NCBI GenBank assembly: GCA_021157815.1
Contig: JAGGVT010000210.1
Span: 1-25,725, forward strand
DNA from: a bacterium
GTDB lineage: Bacteria; JAJVIF01; JAGGVT01
Length of the DNA: 25,725 nt
Reading direction: 5' to 3'
A model generated the notes under the pieces. The model saw only the letters and a list, made by a program, of their open reading frames with translations, was not told the DNA's origin and searched no databases. Position numbers and translations under genes: made by a program. Positions 6,152-14,931 of this stretch are shown piece after piece. Within the stretch, counting starts at the first letter, position 1, and the number at the start of each line of letters is the position of its first letter.

Positions 6152-9100
6152 ATGCTCGGATCAGTAACTTTCAGCAGTTTAATGTCTGGTATTGACACAG
6201 ATTCAATCGTATCAGCGCTGGTTGGCGCTCAAAGATTTACCATCAATAATCTTGAAAACCAGGCTGATGAACTAAATTTTTATAAAACGGTTATGCGAAG
6301 CGTGAACACACAGATTCTCAATCTTCAAAGGGCTACGCTTAATCTCAGGCTTGAATCATCGTTTAAATCGAAAATTGTTTCAATGTCCCACGACAATTAT
6401 ATGAGCGCGACAGTTGGATTCAACGCTACCCCGAGAAGTTACATCATGGAGATATGCCAGCTGGCAAGAGGCGCAAGCGCTAGAACGGGCTTAAACAACA
6501 GGGCGTATGAGCGCGGCGCCGCGGTGCTTGTTCAGAATAATACAGCCGGTGTAAGCGCGGCAGAAATAACTGAAGAAACGCTTGGCGGAATGAAAGCGTC
6601 CATGAACTCGCTTATCACTGAAACTCTTCAAGCCGGAAGAGGGAATGAAGCGGTTAATGCCGGCGACCAAATCACGATTGCCGGAACAACGAAGGATGGC
6701 TCACCTGTAAACGCGACTTTCACTTTCAACGGTGACAGCACTGATACGCTTCAACGCCTTGCAAATACAATCGAGTCGGCGTTTATGGGCGATGTCGAAG
6801 TTTTGTTGGACTCAAACGGCGCTCTTATGCTGGTTGAAACGGATACATCGGTCGCTGGCAATTTCTCATTAACCGATCTCAGTTTTGCCGACACTGATTA
6901 TTCCGGCAGCACGCTTTCAATCGGGATTGGAACATCAATTGCCTCAGGAGGCGCTCAGGCGCAGGTTCTAACAGGCAATAGAACATTCACAACCGGAGAT
7001 TCCGCGACAATAGCGACAGCGGCTACTGTACTTGATTTCAATCTTGACCAGCTGACAGGCGGGAATCTTGATGACGGCGAGGACAAAATTCACATTACCG
7101 GGCTTGACCATGATGGAAATGAAATCGATGAATATTACACATATACAGCAGGCGATACTTTCCAGGAACTATTCGACGCCATTGAAACTGCTTATGGTTC
7201 GACAGTAACAGCATCAATGGAAAATGGAAAAATCGTTATCACTGACACAACAACAGGGGAAAGCGACCTTTCAGTCGGGCTGGCATTCGAGGATGCCGGC
7301 ACTAATGAAAACGAATTTTCACTCGGATTTTTAATCGCCACACAAAACGGCGCGGATGAAACTGAACAGATTATCAAAACTGAAAAATTAGAGGTTTCAG
7401 CAATCGGCAAGTATTTCCTCAATTTCACTGAGGGGAAAGGCGGACAGATTACCGGAACGGTCAGCCTCGATGAGGATACACTGCTGGGCAATATTGGCGG
7501 ATTGACTGATTTCAACCTGTTCACAATTGACAGGGATACAGGTTCAGGAGCGGCTGGACCGGTTACTATTTTCGGGCTTAACGAACGCAGTTCAGTCCGT
7601 GACCTAATCGGCGCGATTAACGCTCAGGTTCCCGATGTTACCGCCAGTTTGGTTTCAGATGGCGCGGGCAGCCATTATTTCCAAATCACCGCGAACAGGG
7701 GAGGAGAGGAACTTCGAATTACCGATGTCGCGGGTGGAATACTTGAAAATGTGCTTGACCCATCCGGAGGATCAGACACCGATTACACAACAACCAATTC
7801 ATCAACAGATACCGATGACTACACTGTGATTGCTGAATACACATCGAATAACGGCTCAGTAACAAATCGCACAATCTTTGCCGGTGATGAGGGCGATTCA
7901 ATCGACAATTTGGTTACGAATATGTCTATTCATGGTGGCGCTGCAAACGCGTTTGGAGATGGAACGGCGCTGATTTACACAAATGAATCAAGTGAGCTGA
8001 ATCTCCAGCCATCGACTCACGCGCACATAATTGGAGAAACAGGCATAAGCTCAAGCAATACAACACCGCGTTTGAATGTCCTTGCGACTCTTGCTGAAGC
8101 AGGATTCGCCACGACGCCTGAAAATTCAGCGGACAATCCAGATTATCACACAGATGGTTTTTTCACGATTAATGGCAAGAGAATTGAAGTCGATGATGTT
8201 GAACGGATGACTGTAAACGAATTGATAGGTAAGATAAATTCATCCGGTGCTGGTGTAACCGCCAGTTATGATAGCGCATCCGACAGGTTCATTCTCAAGG
8301 CGAATGAAACAGGCGCATCGCAGCCAATCACGCTTGGCGGAGAGGGCGACACATCCAATTTCCTGCATATTGCGGGCTTGCATGAAAACGCAGGTGGTGT
8401 TTTCCAAACAGGCAACGATAAAGGTTCAATTGATCCTGACAGGCTGCTGGCATATGCTGGTTTCACTTTCCTACCGGGAAGCGGTACGTTCACTATCAAT
8501 GGCGTGAAAATATACATCGACCAGTCGGTTGATACGTTGAATACGGTTATCGACAAGATAAACAATTCCGGCGCAGGGGTTATCGCAACCTATGATGAAA
8601 ACACCGACCGTCTGGTATTAAACCAGGATTTGAACAGCGAAATATTTTTCGATCGAATCACAGTTGGTGATGCCTCAGACACATCAGCGTTTCTTGCGTC
8701 TGTTCGCCTTACGGATACGCCATCAGCCTCAAATGAAATAGGCACTGAACGGCAGAATTCCGAGGTTGTTATTGACGGAACCACATACTACCGAAACAGT
8801 AATTCCATTAATGACATAATCTCGGATGTATCTTTCGATTTAAAAGCTGTTACATCAACACCAATAAGCATGGATATCACCGTTGACACAGACCGGGGAA
8901 TTGACGCAATCGCTGAGTTTGTTGTTCAGTACAACACCATGATGCAGCTGATAAATGTCAAATCTCTCAACTCTGATGAGCGGGAGAAAATGGATCCTCT
9001 GACAGATGAGGATTACAACACGATGACCCTGTATGACATTGATAATTACGAATCAAACAGGCAGTCGTATAGGGAAAGGGATGTTATTTTCAACGAATCG

Positions 9101-10006
9101 ACAATCAGGCGTATGAATTACTCCCTGAGGAATATGCTGTTCAATCCGGTTAAAAGCTTATCAGGCGATATATCCACGATTGCCGATATAGGCATAAACA
9201 GCGGAATTTTCAATGCCGGACTTGAGGAATCGAAAACACCTTTCCTTGTTGAGGATTCAACCGATATTGAAGTCATCACCCAGAAACTGAATGAAAATCC
9301 TGATTTGTTGAGTTCACTCAGGAATGAATACGAGACTCTTCATGAGATTTTCTCGAATCCCCTTGAATCAAAAATCGAAGTCAATGGAACAATTGACCTG
9401 ATTCTTGGAGTCACTGTCACTGACGGATTGAAATTCCAGCTTGGCGCAAACGGTCAGAACGCGATTATTGATTTCCCTCCAGGTTACTATACATCTGCAG
9501 AGGTTGTTAATCGCATACAGGAGAGTCTGGCTAACGCCGATCTCCTGAATGACATCCATGTCAGTCTGGATAGTAACAACAGGCTGACTCTTAAAAACAC
9601 AACTGAAAACGGCAAAGCGAATATCTATTTGTTCGATCTGAACGCTGGTGATGACATGTCGGATATGCTTGGCATCACAAGCGGAATTTATCGTGGCGAT
9701 GATGCCCAGGATTCCGCAGGCCTTGCCATGAGGCTTGACGATTTCCTTGAATCATATACTGGAATAGGCGGGATTATTCAAGCGAAAATTACGACAGGCG
9801 GCCAGATAGACCGTGAAATCGTTCTCATGATGGATCAGATTGAATCATATGAGGGAAGGCTTGAACAGTACGAGGAAAGGTTAAGGCGCCAGTTTATCCA
9901 AATGGAGATGGCGATGGCGCAGTTTAATCAGACTTCCCAGTTCCTTTCAAGCCAGGCTGGATCGTCGCAGAATAGCAATAAACAATCCGGTTCAGGACTG
10001 TTTTAA
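6152..10006 (+). CDS. fliD: Flagellar filament cap / hook-associated protein 2, very large form
   Basis: FliD caps the growing flagellar filament and folds exported flagellin outside the cell. The start ATG 6152 has AGGG 7 nt upstream. The N-terminus (FSSLMSGIDTDSIVSALV, then helices to about residue 110) is the FliD_N signature. The C-terminus (RLEQYEERLRRQFIQMEMAM, then AQFNQTSQFLSSQAG) is the FliD_C coiled coil. At 1284 aa it is far longer than typical FliD (roughly 450-700). The excess is beta-rich modules: two related ones at about 170-247 and 308-385; a flagellin-IN-like one at about 470-530; two clear repeats at about 668-745 and 777-850 (FTING...NELIGKINSSGAGV and FTING...TVIDKINNSGAGV); and an insert at about 1073-1183 (NAIIDFPPGYYTSAEVVNRI) splitting FliD_C. 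There is no Sec signal, as expected for type III flagellar export. Confidence 0.93.
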   Translation: MLGSVTFSSLMSGIDTDSIVSALVGAQRFTINNLENQADELNFYKTVMRSVNTQILNLQRATLNLRLESSFKSKIVSMSHDNYMSATVGFNATPRSYIMEICQLARGASARTGLNNRAYERGAAVLVQNNTAGVSAAEITEETLGGMKASMNSLITETLQAGRGNEAVNAGDQITIAGTTKDGSPVNATFTFNGDSTDTLQRLANTIESAFMGDVEVLLDSNGALMLVETDTSVAGNFSLTDLSFADTDYSGSTLSIGIGTSIASGGAQAQVLTGNRTFTTGDSATIATAATVLDFNLDQLTGGNLDDGEDKIHITGLDHDGNEIDEYYTYTAGDTFQELFDAIETAYGSTVTASMENGKIVITDTTTGESDLSVGLAFEDAGTNENEFSLGFLIATQNGADETEQIIKTEKLEVSAIGKYFLNFTEGKGGQITGTVSLDEDTLLGNIGGLTDFNLFTIDRDTGSGAAGPVTIFGLNERSSVRDLIGAINAQVPDVTASLVSDGAGSHYFQITANRGGEELRITDVAGGILENVLDPSGGSDTDYTTTNSSTDTDDYTVIAEYTSNNGSVTNRTIFAGDEGDSIDNLVTNMSIHGGAANAFGDGTALIYTNESSELNLQPSTHAHIIGETGISSSNTTPRLNVLATLAEAGFATTPENSADNPDYHTDGFFTINGKRIEVDDVERMTVNELIGKINSSGAGVTASYDSASDRFILKANETGASQPITLGGEGDTSNFLHIAGLHENAGGVFQTGNDKGSIDPDRLLAYAGFTFLPGSGTFTINGVKIYIDQSVDTLNTVIDKINNSGAGVIATYDENTDRLVLNQDLNSEIFFDRITVGDASDTSAFLASVRLTDTPSASNEIGTERQNSEVVIDGTTYYRNSNSINDIISDVSFDLKAVTSTPISMDITVDTDRGIDAIAEFVVQYNTMMQLINVKSLNSDEREKMDPLTDEDYNTMTLYDIDNYESNRQSYRERDVIFNESTIRRMNYSLRNMLFNPVKSLSGDISTIADIGINSGIFNAGLEESKTPFLVEDSTDIEVITQKLNENPDLLSSLRNEYETLHEIFSNPLESKIEVNGTIDLILGVTVTDGLKFQLGANGQNAIIDFPPGYYTSAEVVNRIQESLANADLLNDIHVSLDSNNRLTLKNTTENGKANIYLFDLNAGDDMSDMLGITSGIYRGDDAQDSAGLAMRLDDFLESYTGIGGIIQAKITTGGQIDREIVLMMDQIESYEGRLEQYEERLRRQFIQMEMAMAQFNQTSQFLSSQAGSSQNSNKQSGSGLF

Positions 10007-10058
10007 TGGCTGTTTGAGTATGATGTTCAATTGGCTCTTAAGGAAATTAAAATTGTCA

Positions 10059-10242
10059 CTTCAATAAATCGTGTGGGTTAAGTTTAGATTGAGTAAAAAA
10101 AGGGGACTGTCCCAACAAAGTGAATAAACACAGTATAAATAAGGGATTACAGCATAGTTTATTAATAATATCAGATTTAAAGATACATGTGGACTGTCCC
10201 CTTTTTTTACGGGGAACAAATAACCCACACAATTTATTGAAG
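10059..10242. repeat. 184-bp nested inverted-repeat element
   Basis: The outer arms 10059-10080 and 10221-10242 are 21/22 complementary (core CTTCAATAAAT, TGTGGGTTA). The inner arms 10093-10112 and 10191-10210 are 19/20 complementary (seven A then GGGGACTGTCC). The AT-rich centre has no ORF. It fills most of the 306-bp fliD-to-next-gene gap; the rest of that gap shows nothing. The A/T runs beside GC stems could attenuate transcription out of fliD. Confidence 0.8.
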
Positions 10243-10312
10243 CGCCTTGATATTTATCAAATTTAAAAATAATTATTAGTAATACCAGGTCGTATAATTG
10301 AGGTTATTAAAC

Positions 10313-11014
10313 ATGAGCAATACTGTCAAAGGGACTGAATTGATGAATTTGGAAAAAGCAGATAATGGTGATGTACTCGCTGTGAAAGTGGACGGTCTGA
10401 ATCATGACCTTGACTTAAGCGATGTCAGCAATTTTAGCGATCTTATGAAAAAAGTTGAACTTGAACTTGTTCAAAAGGACAAAGTTGTTACGCATGTCGT
10501 TTTAAACGGTGAAATGCTCACGGCGGAACAGGAGAGTTTATATGCGGGTTTCGGCATTCAGGATGTCGCGACACTCGAAATCCAGACTGAAGAGCCGGTT
10601 AAACTCGCTATTTCCAGTTTGAATGACACCCTCGATTATCTTCCTGAACTTGCCGGCTCATTTGAAAAGACGGCAAAGCGAATTAGAAGCGGAGATTACG
10701 CCACCGGATTGGAGTTCCTTCAGGAAAGCCTCGGGATGCTTCAAAGTTTTAACCAGCTTATCGATGGCATCCGACAGGTTCTCATGATCGACTTTTTCCA
10801 GATTAAACTCGAAAACGACGAGGGTGACAATTTTGCATCCTTGAAATCGCGCATGAGCGAAATCGCAAATGAAATCCTGGTGTCCGCTGAAGCAGAGGAC
10901 TGGAATGAACTCGCTGACTTGCTTGAATATGAACTGTCGCCGCTCCTCTATCGTTACATGGGCGCGATTCCCTTTGTTATTGACACGGTCCATAATCGTA
11001 AAGGTGACAATTAA
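10313..11014 (+). CDS. Unrecognised flagellar-cluster protein: beta-rich N-domain plus helical bundle
   Basis: I do not recognise this protein (233 aa). ATG 10313 is chosen because GAGG (10300-10303) lies 9 nt upstream; TTG 10298 is the frame limit. Residues about 20-95 alternate strands and one or two helices (VLAVKVDGLNHDLDL, DKVVTHVVLNGEMLTAEQES, VATLEIQTEEP), the layout of a small beta-grasp-like or cap domain. Residues 96-230 are almost wholly helical and acidic. There is no signal peptide or membrane helix. It lies between fliD and maf, 26 bp before maf, in the tight late-flagellar operon, which argues for a role in flagellin or FliD handling or modification. Function is inferred from location only. 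Confidence 0.8.
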   Translation: MSNTVKGTELMNLEKADNGDVLAVKVDGLNHDLDLSDVSNFSDLMKKVELELVQKDKVVTHVVLNGEMLTAEQESLYAGFGIQDVATLEIQTEEPVKLAISSLNDTLDYLPELAGSFEKTAKRIRSGDYATGLEFLQESLGMLQSFNQLIDGIRQVLMIDFFQIKLENDEGDNFASLKSRMSEIANEILVSAEAEDWNELADLLEYELSPLLYRYMGAIPFVIDTVHNRKGDN

Positions 11015-11040
11015 CTGAAACAACCATAAGAAGGAACACA

Positions 11041-12972
11041 ATGCCGGATACTCAAATAACAAATCCAGAAACATCGAAAGCTCAGATGGGAATCTATCAA
11101 AAAAATCTATCTGTTCTTTCAAAGCGTGATCCAGCGCTTGCGCAAAAACTTGATTCTCTTGCATCCAGTGGCACATTGGTTTGCGAACTTACAAAGAGCA
11201 AAAATGGTTCCGCGAATCTGCTTGTTAAACGTGATGACAAATCGATTAATGTTCACAGCCGATATGACCCTGTTAAGGAGGCCGAGGATCTTGTGGATGG
11301 CGTATTCGATGAAACCCGTAATTACTACATCGTTTTCGGATTGGGGCTTGGTTATCCGCTTGAGGAACTGCTCAAACGAACGATAGATACTGACATCATT
11401 TTCTTCATCGAGCCAAGCATTGAATTGTTCCATCGAGCTTTGCAAGAACGTGATTTAACTGAATTGTTCTCAACCGGGAATCTTCACTGGAGTGTCGGTG
11501 AAACTCCGGAACAGGCGTTTGCAAGATGGGCGAAAACATACCAAATCGCTCGTATGGATGGGCTTGGATTCATGGAACTGCCATCGGCGAAAAAAATCGC
11601 TGATGCAGATTATTTGAAGAAATTTAACAACAAACTCAAGGGCCTTATTGTTACCGCCGGTGGAAATCTCCAGACTTTGATGATAATGGCGCGGCAATAT
11701 CAAGCCAACACGCTTTTCAATCTTCGTTATGTCCTTACAAATCCGCCTTTTGCGGAACTGATTGATAAATTCAAGGGCAAGCCGGTGATTCTTGTATCAG
11801 CTGGCCCAAGCCTCGATAACAATATCGATCTTCTGCACGAAGCACGTGACAAAGCGTTGATTATCGCCGTTGATACATCACTCAAACCGTTGCTCGCCAG
11901 GGGAATTGTTCCTCACTTGATATGCACAGGCGACCCTCAGGAAGCAAATTACCGCCATTTGAGAAACAGCGCGGATTGTGGTTCCTACCTCATTGCCGAG
12001 CCGATGACAAATCCCAAGAGTTTCGGCGATTTTAACGGGAAACTGTTTACGGCGTCATACGGCGACAAGGTTGTAACATGGATTGAGAAATTCATCCCGA
12101 AATTGGGAAATGTCATGTGCTGGGGATCGGTCGCCACGATGGCTTTCGATGTCGCTCGCAAACTCGGCGCTGACCCGATTATTTTCATCGGACAGGATTT
12201 AAGCTTCCCCGATGGACGGACATACGCAAAGGGAACATATTTCGAAACCGAAGAAAAGCGCGAAATGACAGTCACGGAGCAGGAGAAGAGCGGTGTTTAT
12301 TCCGTTGATGACATTTTCGGAAATGAGATAACAACGAACCGCCAGATGTTCGCCTATCATCGCTGGTTTGTTACAGAAATCTCCAAAACGCAATCAAGAG
12401 TTATCAACGCCACTGAGGGTGGAATCCTTAAGGAGGGGGTTGAGATTCTATCTCTTCGTGAAGTGCTGGATAAATACTGTAATGAGAAATTTGACTCAAT
12501 GGAGATTATCAAAAACGTCGCGGATGGATTTACCAACCTGGATGCCACTCCTCTTAAAAAAGGCTTTGACAACTTGACTAAAGACCTTTACAAGATGCGT
12601 GAAATATCAAAAGAGAGCTTTGAATCTGCCAAAGAATGGCTTGAGGCAAGCGTAAACTTCAGCGTTCTTCCGGAGAGTATCGCGGTTGAGAACATGAATA
12701 TCCTTGAGGAAAGCAGAAAGAAACTGATTTCCAGGCATGATGCGTTTAGATTCCTTGAAATGGCTGACCAAAGCGCTATAAAGAGATTCCTGAAAGGCTA
12801 CAGGATGATAAACGGCAAGAAAATCGGACTGACGTCATACCGACAGGTTTTGGAGATTTACATCAAGTTCTATGCGTCTGTCTATAGCACGTTGAGTTTC
12901 CAGCTGATTCATTTTGAGGGTGCAAGGAAATTTTTATCAAATTATATTGATGATTCAGGGAGTAAATCATAA
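11041..12972 (+). CDS. maf: Motility-associated Maf glycosyltransferase
   Basis: Maf enzymes transfer nonulosonic acid-type sugars (pseudaminic, legionaminic or related) from CMP onto flagellin Ser/Thr before export. The 643-aa length fits the family. ATG 11041 has AAGGA 5 nt upstream. Visible in order: an N-domain with YDPVKEAE (75-82) and VFGLGLGYPLEEL (98-110); then the central MptE-like (DUF115) domain with LVSAGPSLDNN (251-261), the family's GPSLD signature; AVDTSLKPLLARGIVPH (276-292) ending in TGDP; and IFIGQDLSF (about 381-389). The C-terminal 180 residues are helical. It is a soluble cytoplasmic protein. The neighbours fliD, fliS, a FliT-like gene and a cytidylyltransferase support the role. 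The donor sugar cannot be read from sequence. Confidence 0.92.
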   Translation: MPDTQITNPETSKAQMGIYQKNLSVLSKRDPALAQKLDSLASSGTLVCELTKSKNGSANLLVKRDDKSINVHSRYDPVKEAEDLVDGVFDETRNYYIVFGLGLGYPLEELLKRTIDTDIIFFIEPSIELFHRALQERDLTELFSTGNLHWSVGETPEQAFARWAKTYQIARMDGLGFMELPSAKKIADADYLKKFNNKLKGLIVTAGGNLQTLMIMARQYQANTLFNLRYVLTNPPFAELIDKFKGKPVILVSAGPSLDNNIDLLHEARDKALIIAVDTSLKPLLARGIVPHLICTGDPQEANYRHLRNSADCGSYLIAEPMTNPKSFGDFNGKLFTASYGDKVVTWIEKFIPKLGNVMCWGSVATMAFDVARKLGADPIIFIGQDLSFPDGRTYAKGTYFETEEKREMTVTEQEKSGVYSVDDIFGNEITTNRQMFAYHRWFVTEISKTQSRVINATEGGILKEGVEILSLREVLDKYCNEKFDSMEIIKNVADGFTNLDATPLKKGFDNLTKDLYKMREISKESFESAKEWLEASVNFSVLPESIAVENMNILEESRKKLISRHDAFRFLEMADQSAIKRFLKGYRMINGKKIGLTSYRQVLEIYIKFYASVYSTLSFQLIHFEGARKFLSNYIDDSGSKS

Positions 12973-13001
12973 ATATTTCAGGATATTAATATAGGTAATT
13001 A

Positions 13002-13502
13002 ATGCTGGACCGATTGAAGGCATTGATTATTAGGGAGCCTATCACGAATAACCTGAGAGAGGTTTTTAAAATAGACATGGATGTCAGAGAGCTGTATCTG
13101 AAAAATCAGGTGTCCGGTTCGAGTCCTGAACAACTTCTAATTCTCCTTCTGGAGGGTGGCGAAAGATTTATTCGAATCGCGTTGAATGAACTCGACAAGG
13201 AAAACATGCAGGAAGTGCATAACAACATAATAAAATCTCAGAATATTTATCTTGAATTATTTTGCGCTCTTGACCAGGACGCTGGCGATTACGTTGAAAA
13301 TCTACAGGGGCTTTATTATTTAATGTACAATAATCTTCTTGATGCGAACGTCAAAAAAGATTCTGATTTATTGAAAGATTGCCTTAAAATAGCGGTTGAT
13401 TTAACAGGTATGTGGCGGGAAGTTATCGCAAAGAGCAATGAAGAGAAACTGGCATTAAAAGATGAGATTCCGCCAAATACTGGGATTGACATACGAGGAT
13501 GA
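13002..13502 (+). CDS. fliS: Flagellin export chaperone FliS
   Basis: FliS binds the C-terminal D0 helix of flagellin in the cytoplasm, preventing early polymerisation and delivering it to the export gate. The diagnostic segment is ELYLKNQVSGSSPEQLLILL followed by LEGGERFIRIAL (about residues 30-61), matching the FliS pattern 'Y....v.taspeqLi.mLydgai.fi..A'. The rest is the expected helical bundle (helices near 68-82, 95-112, 120-145). The start is uncertain. ATG 13002 with a weak AGG gives 166 aa and an extra 25-residue leader. ATG 13077 would give the more usual size (141 aa) but has its purine-rich site 14 nt away. It lies 29 bp after maf and 26 bp before the next gene, so it is co-transcribed. 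Confidence 0.9.
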   Translation: MLDRLKALIIREPITNNLREVFKIDMDVRELYLKNQVSGSSPEQLLILLLEGGERFIRIALNELDKENMQEVHNNIIKSQNIYLELFCALDQDAGDYVENLQGLYYLMYNNLLDANVKKDSDLLKDCLKIAVDLTGMWREVIAKSNEEKLALKDEIPPNTGIDIRG

Positions 13503-13528
13503 TAAAACAATTCGGAGTGTGATAAACA

Positions 13529-13879
13529 ATGGCATCAACGGAATTATACAAACATGTAAAAGCGATAAACAATGAAATCCTTGCGTCGCTTGAAGAAGGG
13601 GATATTGAAAAAACCCTTTCAAAACTCAGAGAGCGCGACGAGTTTATGCAGGGCGGGTTGACGAAACTCGAGGATGATATCATCAGGCGAGAAGACGTTC
13701 TTCCCATTCTCAATGAGATTATCAAGCAGGATGCTGAAATCACGGAACTGCTTAACTCTAAGATTGATAATCTGAGAACCGACCTTACCGCCGCATCAAG
13801 CGCAAGAAAACTTCGCCAGAACTATAACAAAAAGAAGGAAAACAACGATGAGCCTCGATTTCTTGACAAAAAAGGATAG
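13529..13879 (+). CDS. FliT/FlgN-like flagellar chaperone
   Basis: A 116-aa, almost fully helical, charged protein directly after fliS, the usual position of fliT. Three helices are apparent (about 3-21, 26-62 and 66-96), with a heptad-like hydrophobic pattern in the third. It ends in a basic disordered tail (ARKLRQNYNKKKENN). FliT-type proteins chaperone FliD; FlgN types chaperone FlgK/FlgL. Sequence is too divergent to choose, but fliD upstream favours FliT. ATG 13529 has GGAG 11 nt upstream. Its last 32 bases overlap the start of the next gene in another frame, indicating translational coupling. The call rests on size, helix pattern and context. Confidence 0.7.
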   Translation: MASTELYKHVKAINNEILASLEEGDIEKTLSKLRERDEFMQGGLTKLEDDIIRREDVLPILNEIIKQDAEITELLNSKIDNLRTDLTAASSARKLRQNYNKKKENNDEPRFLDKKG

Positions 13880-14642
13880 GCGATTCTGCGCGATTATTCA
13901 GGCGCGAATGGGCGCGACCAGGCTTCCGGGCAAGGTGTTGTTTGACCTTGGCGGGAAACCTATAATCGAGCATGTCGTCAGCAGGATTCAAAGCTGCAAC
14001 CCGGACAAAGTGATTCTGGCGATTCCGGTTGGCACTCAGGATGATTCACTCGCGTTCTGGGCATCGGATAATGATGTCGAATTCGTTCGAGGATCTGAAA
14101 TGAATGTGCTGTCGCGGTTTAAAAAAGCGATTGAATTGTGCGATTCGGATTATTTCATCAGGGTTACCGGCGACAATCCATTTGTTGATCCTGAAATAGT
14201 AACCCGCACCGTAAAGGAACTTCAACGGGAGAACGCTGATTTCGCGGTAATGGAGGAAACTCCGCTTGGAACAACAGTTGAGGCTTTTACACGGGATGCT
14301 TTTTCACACATTCTCGAAATTGCATCTCTCGCTGAGGAATTCGAGCATGTAACTCTTGCCGTCTGGTATAACACCGATAAATTCAAAATTCACGTAATCA
14401 ACGCGCCATCGCACCTGAAATGTGATGGCCTTCGACTTACAATCGACACTCAGAAAGATTATGAACTGGCTTGCCTGATTACAAAATCACTCGCGGGTGA
14501 TTTACGAACCCCGATGCTGCGAGACATAATTAAATATGTCGAGCACAACCCTCTTGTAAAGCGGATTAATGTCGATGTCGAACAGCAATTGGGAAAGGTT
14601 CTTCGGGAAAAGAAGTCAAAGGTTATTCATTCGGGAGTATAG
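13848..14642 (+). CDS. SpsF-like cytidylyltransferase
   Basis: This family activates sugars as CMP derivatives and is related to spore-coat SpsF and acylneuraminate cytidylyltransferases. The protein is 264 aa. ATG 13848 has AAGGAA 7 nt upstream, inside the preceding gene (32-nt overlap). The nucleotide-binding signature IIQARMGATRLPGKVL (16-31) is nearly identical to the family 'IIQARmgSTRLPGKVL'. VTGDNPFVDPE (106-116) supplies the metal/substrate acidic residues, and RLTIDTQKDYEL (196-207) matches the 'RLTVDt.eDfel' motif. The C-terminal 55 residues are helical. As the last gene of the flagellar operon with maf, it plausibly makes the CMP-sugar donor for flagellin glycosylation. Which sugar is unknown, and no synthase (NeuB/PseI/LegI) is in the window. 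Confidence 0.85.
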   Translation: MSLDFLTKKDRRFCAIIQARMGATRLPGKVLFDLGGKPIIEHVVSRIQSCNPDKVILAIPVGTQDDSLAFWASDNDVEFVRGSEMNVLSRFKKAIELCDSDYFIRVTGDNPFVDPEIVTRTVKELQRENADFAVMEETPLGTTVEAFTRDAFSHILEIASLAEEFEHVTLAVWYNTDKFKIHVINAPSHLKCDGLRLTIDTQKDYELACLITKSLAGDLRTPMLRDIIKYVEHNPLVKRINVDVEQQLGKVLREKKSKVIHSGV

Positions 14643-14645
14643 CTC

Positions 14646-14931
14646 GTCGTTCCTTAAAAACCACGTTTTAAGTTAATGAATTTATAATAATATCTTTTCC
14701 TGGGAGCGCTGGTCTCTGACCGGCACCTGAACGGTCTAACTTGAAATAAATAAATGTAAATTTTCGGATACTGTTGATAAATTCATTTCTTTTCTTTTTT
14801 AATATTGTCTGATAGATATATTTTGATTTATTCTATTTACTTTGTACAAGTGCCGGTCAGAGACCAGCGCTCCCAGGTAAATATAATTTTGTAAAACGGT
14901 ATGATTTTAAATGTGGTTTTTCAGGAACGAC
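14646..14931. repeat. 286-bp inverted repeat filling a convergent gene gap
   Basis: Inner arms 14699-14726 and 14850-14877 are perfect 28-bp reverse complements (core GGGAGCGCTGGTCTCTGAC). Outer arms, about 14646-14671 and 14907-14931, are imperfect complements (GTCGTTCCT / AGGAACGAC, AAAAACCAC / GTGGTTTTT). The AT-rich centre has no ORF. It spans nearly the whole space between the stop of the cytidylyltransferase and the stop of the opposing glycosyltransferase, and the right arm touches that stop codon. It could be a MITE-like insertion that also works as a two-way terminator. Confidence 0.85.

Noticed and set aside
10658-11176. Minus-strand ORF of 172 codons across the 10313 gene and the start of maf
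   Set aside because: It spans two well-supported plus-strand genes and their ribosome sites, and shows no family features.
13423-13743. Minus-strand ORF of 106 codons across fliS and the FliT-like gene
   Set aside because: Antisense to two co-oriented operon genes; Ser/Leu-rich shadow without features.
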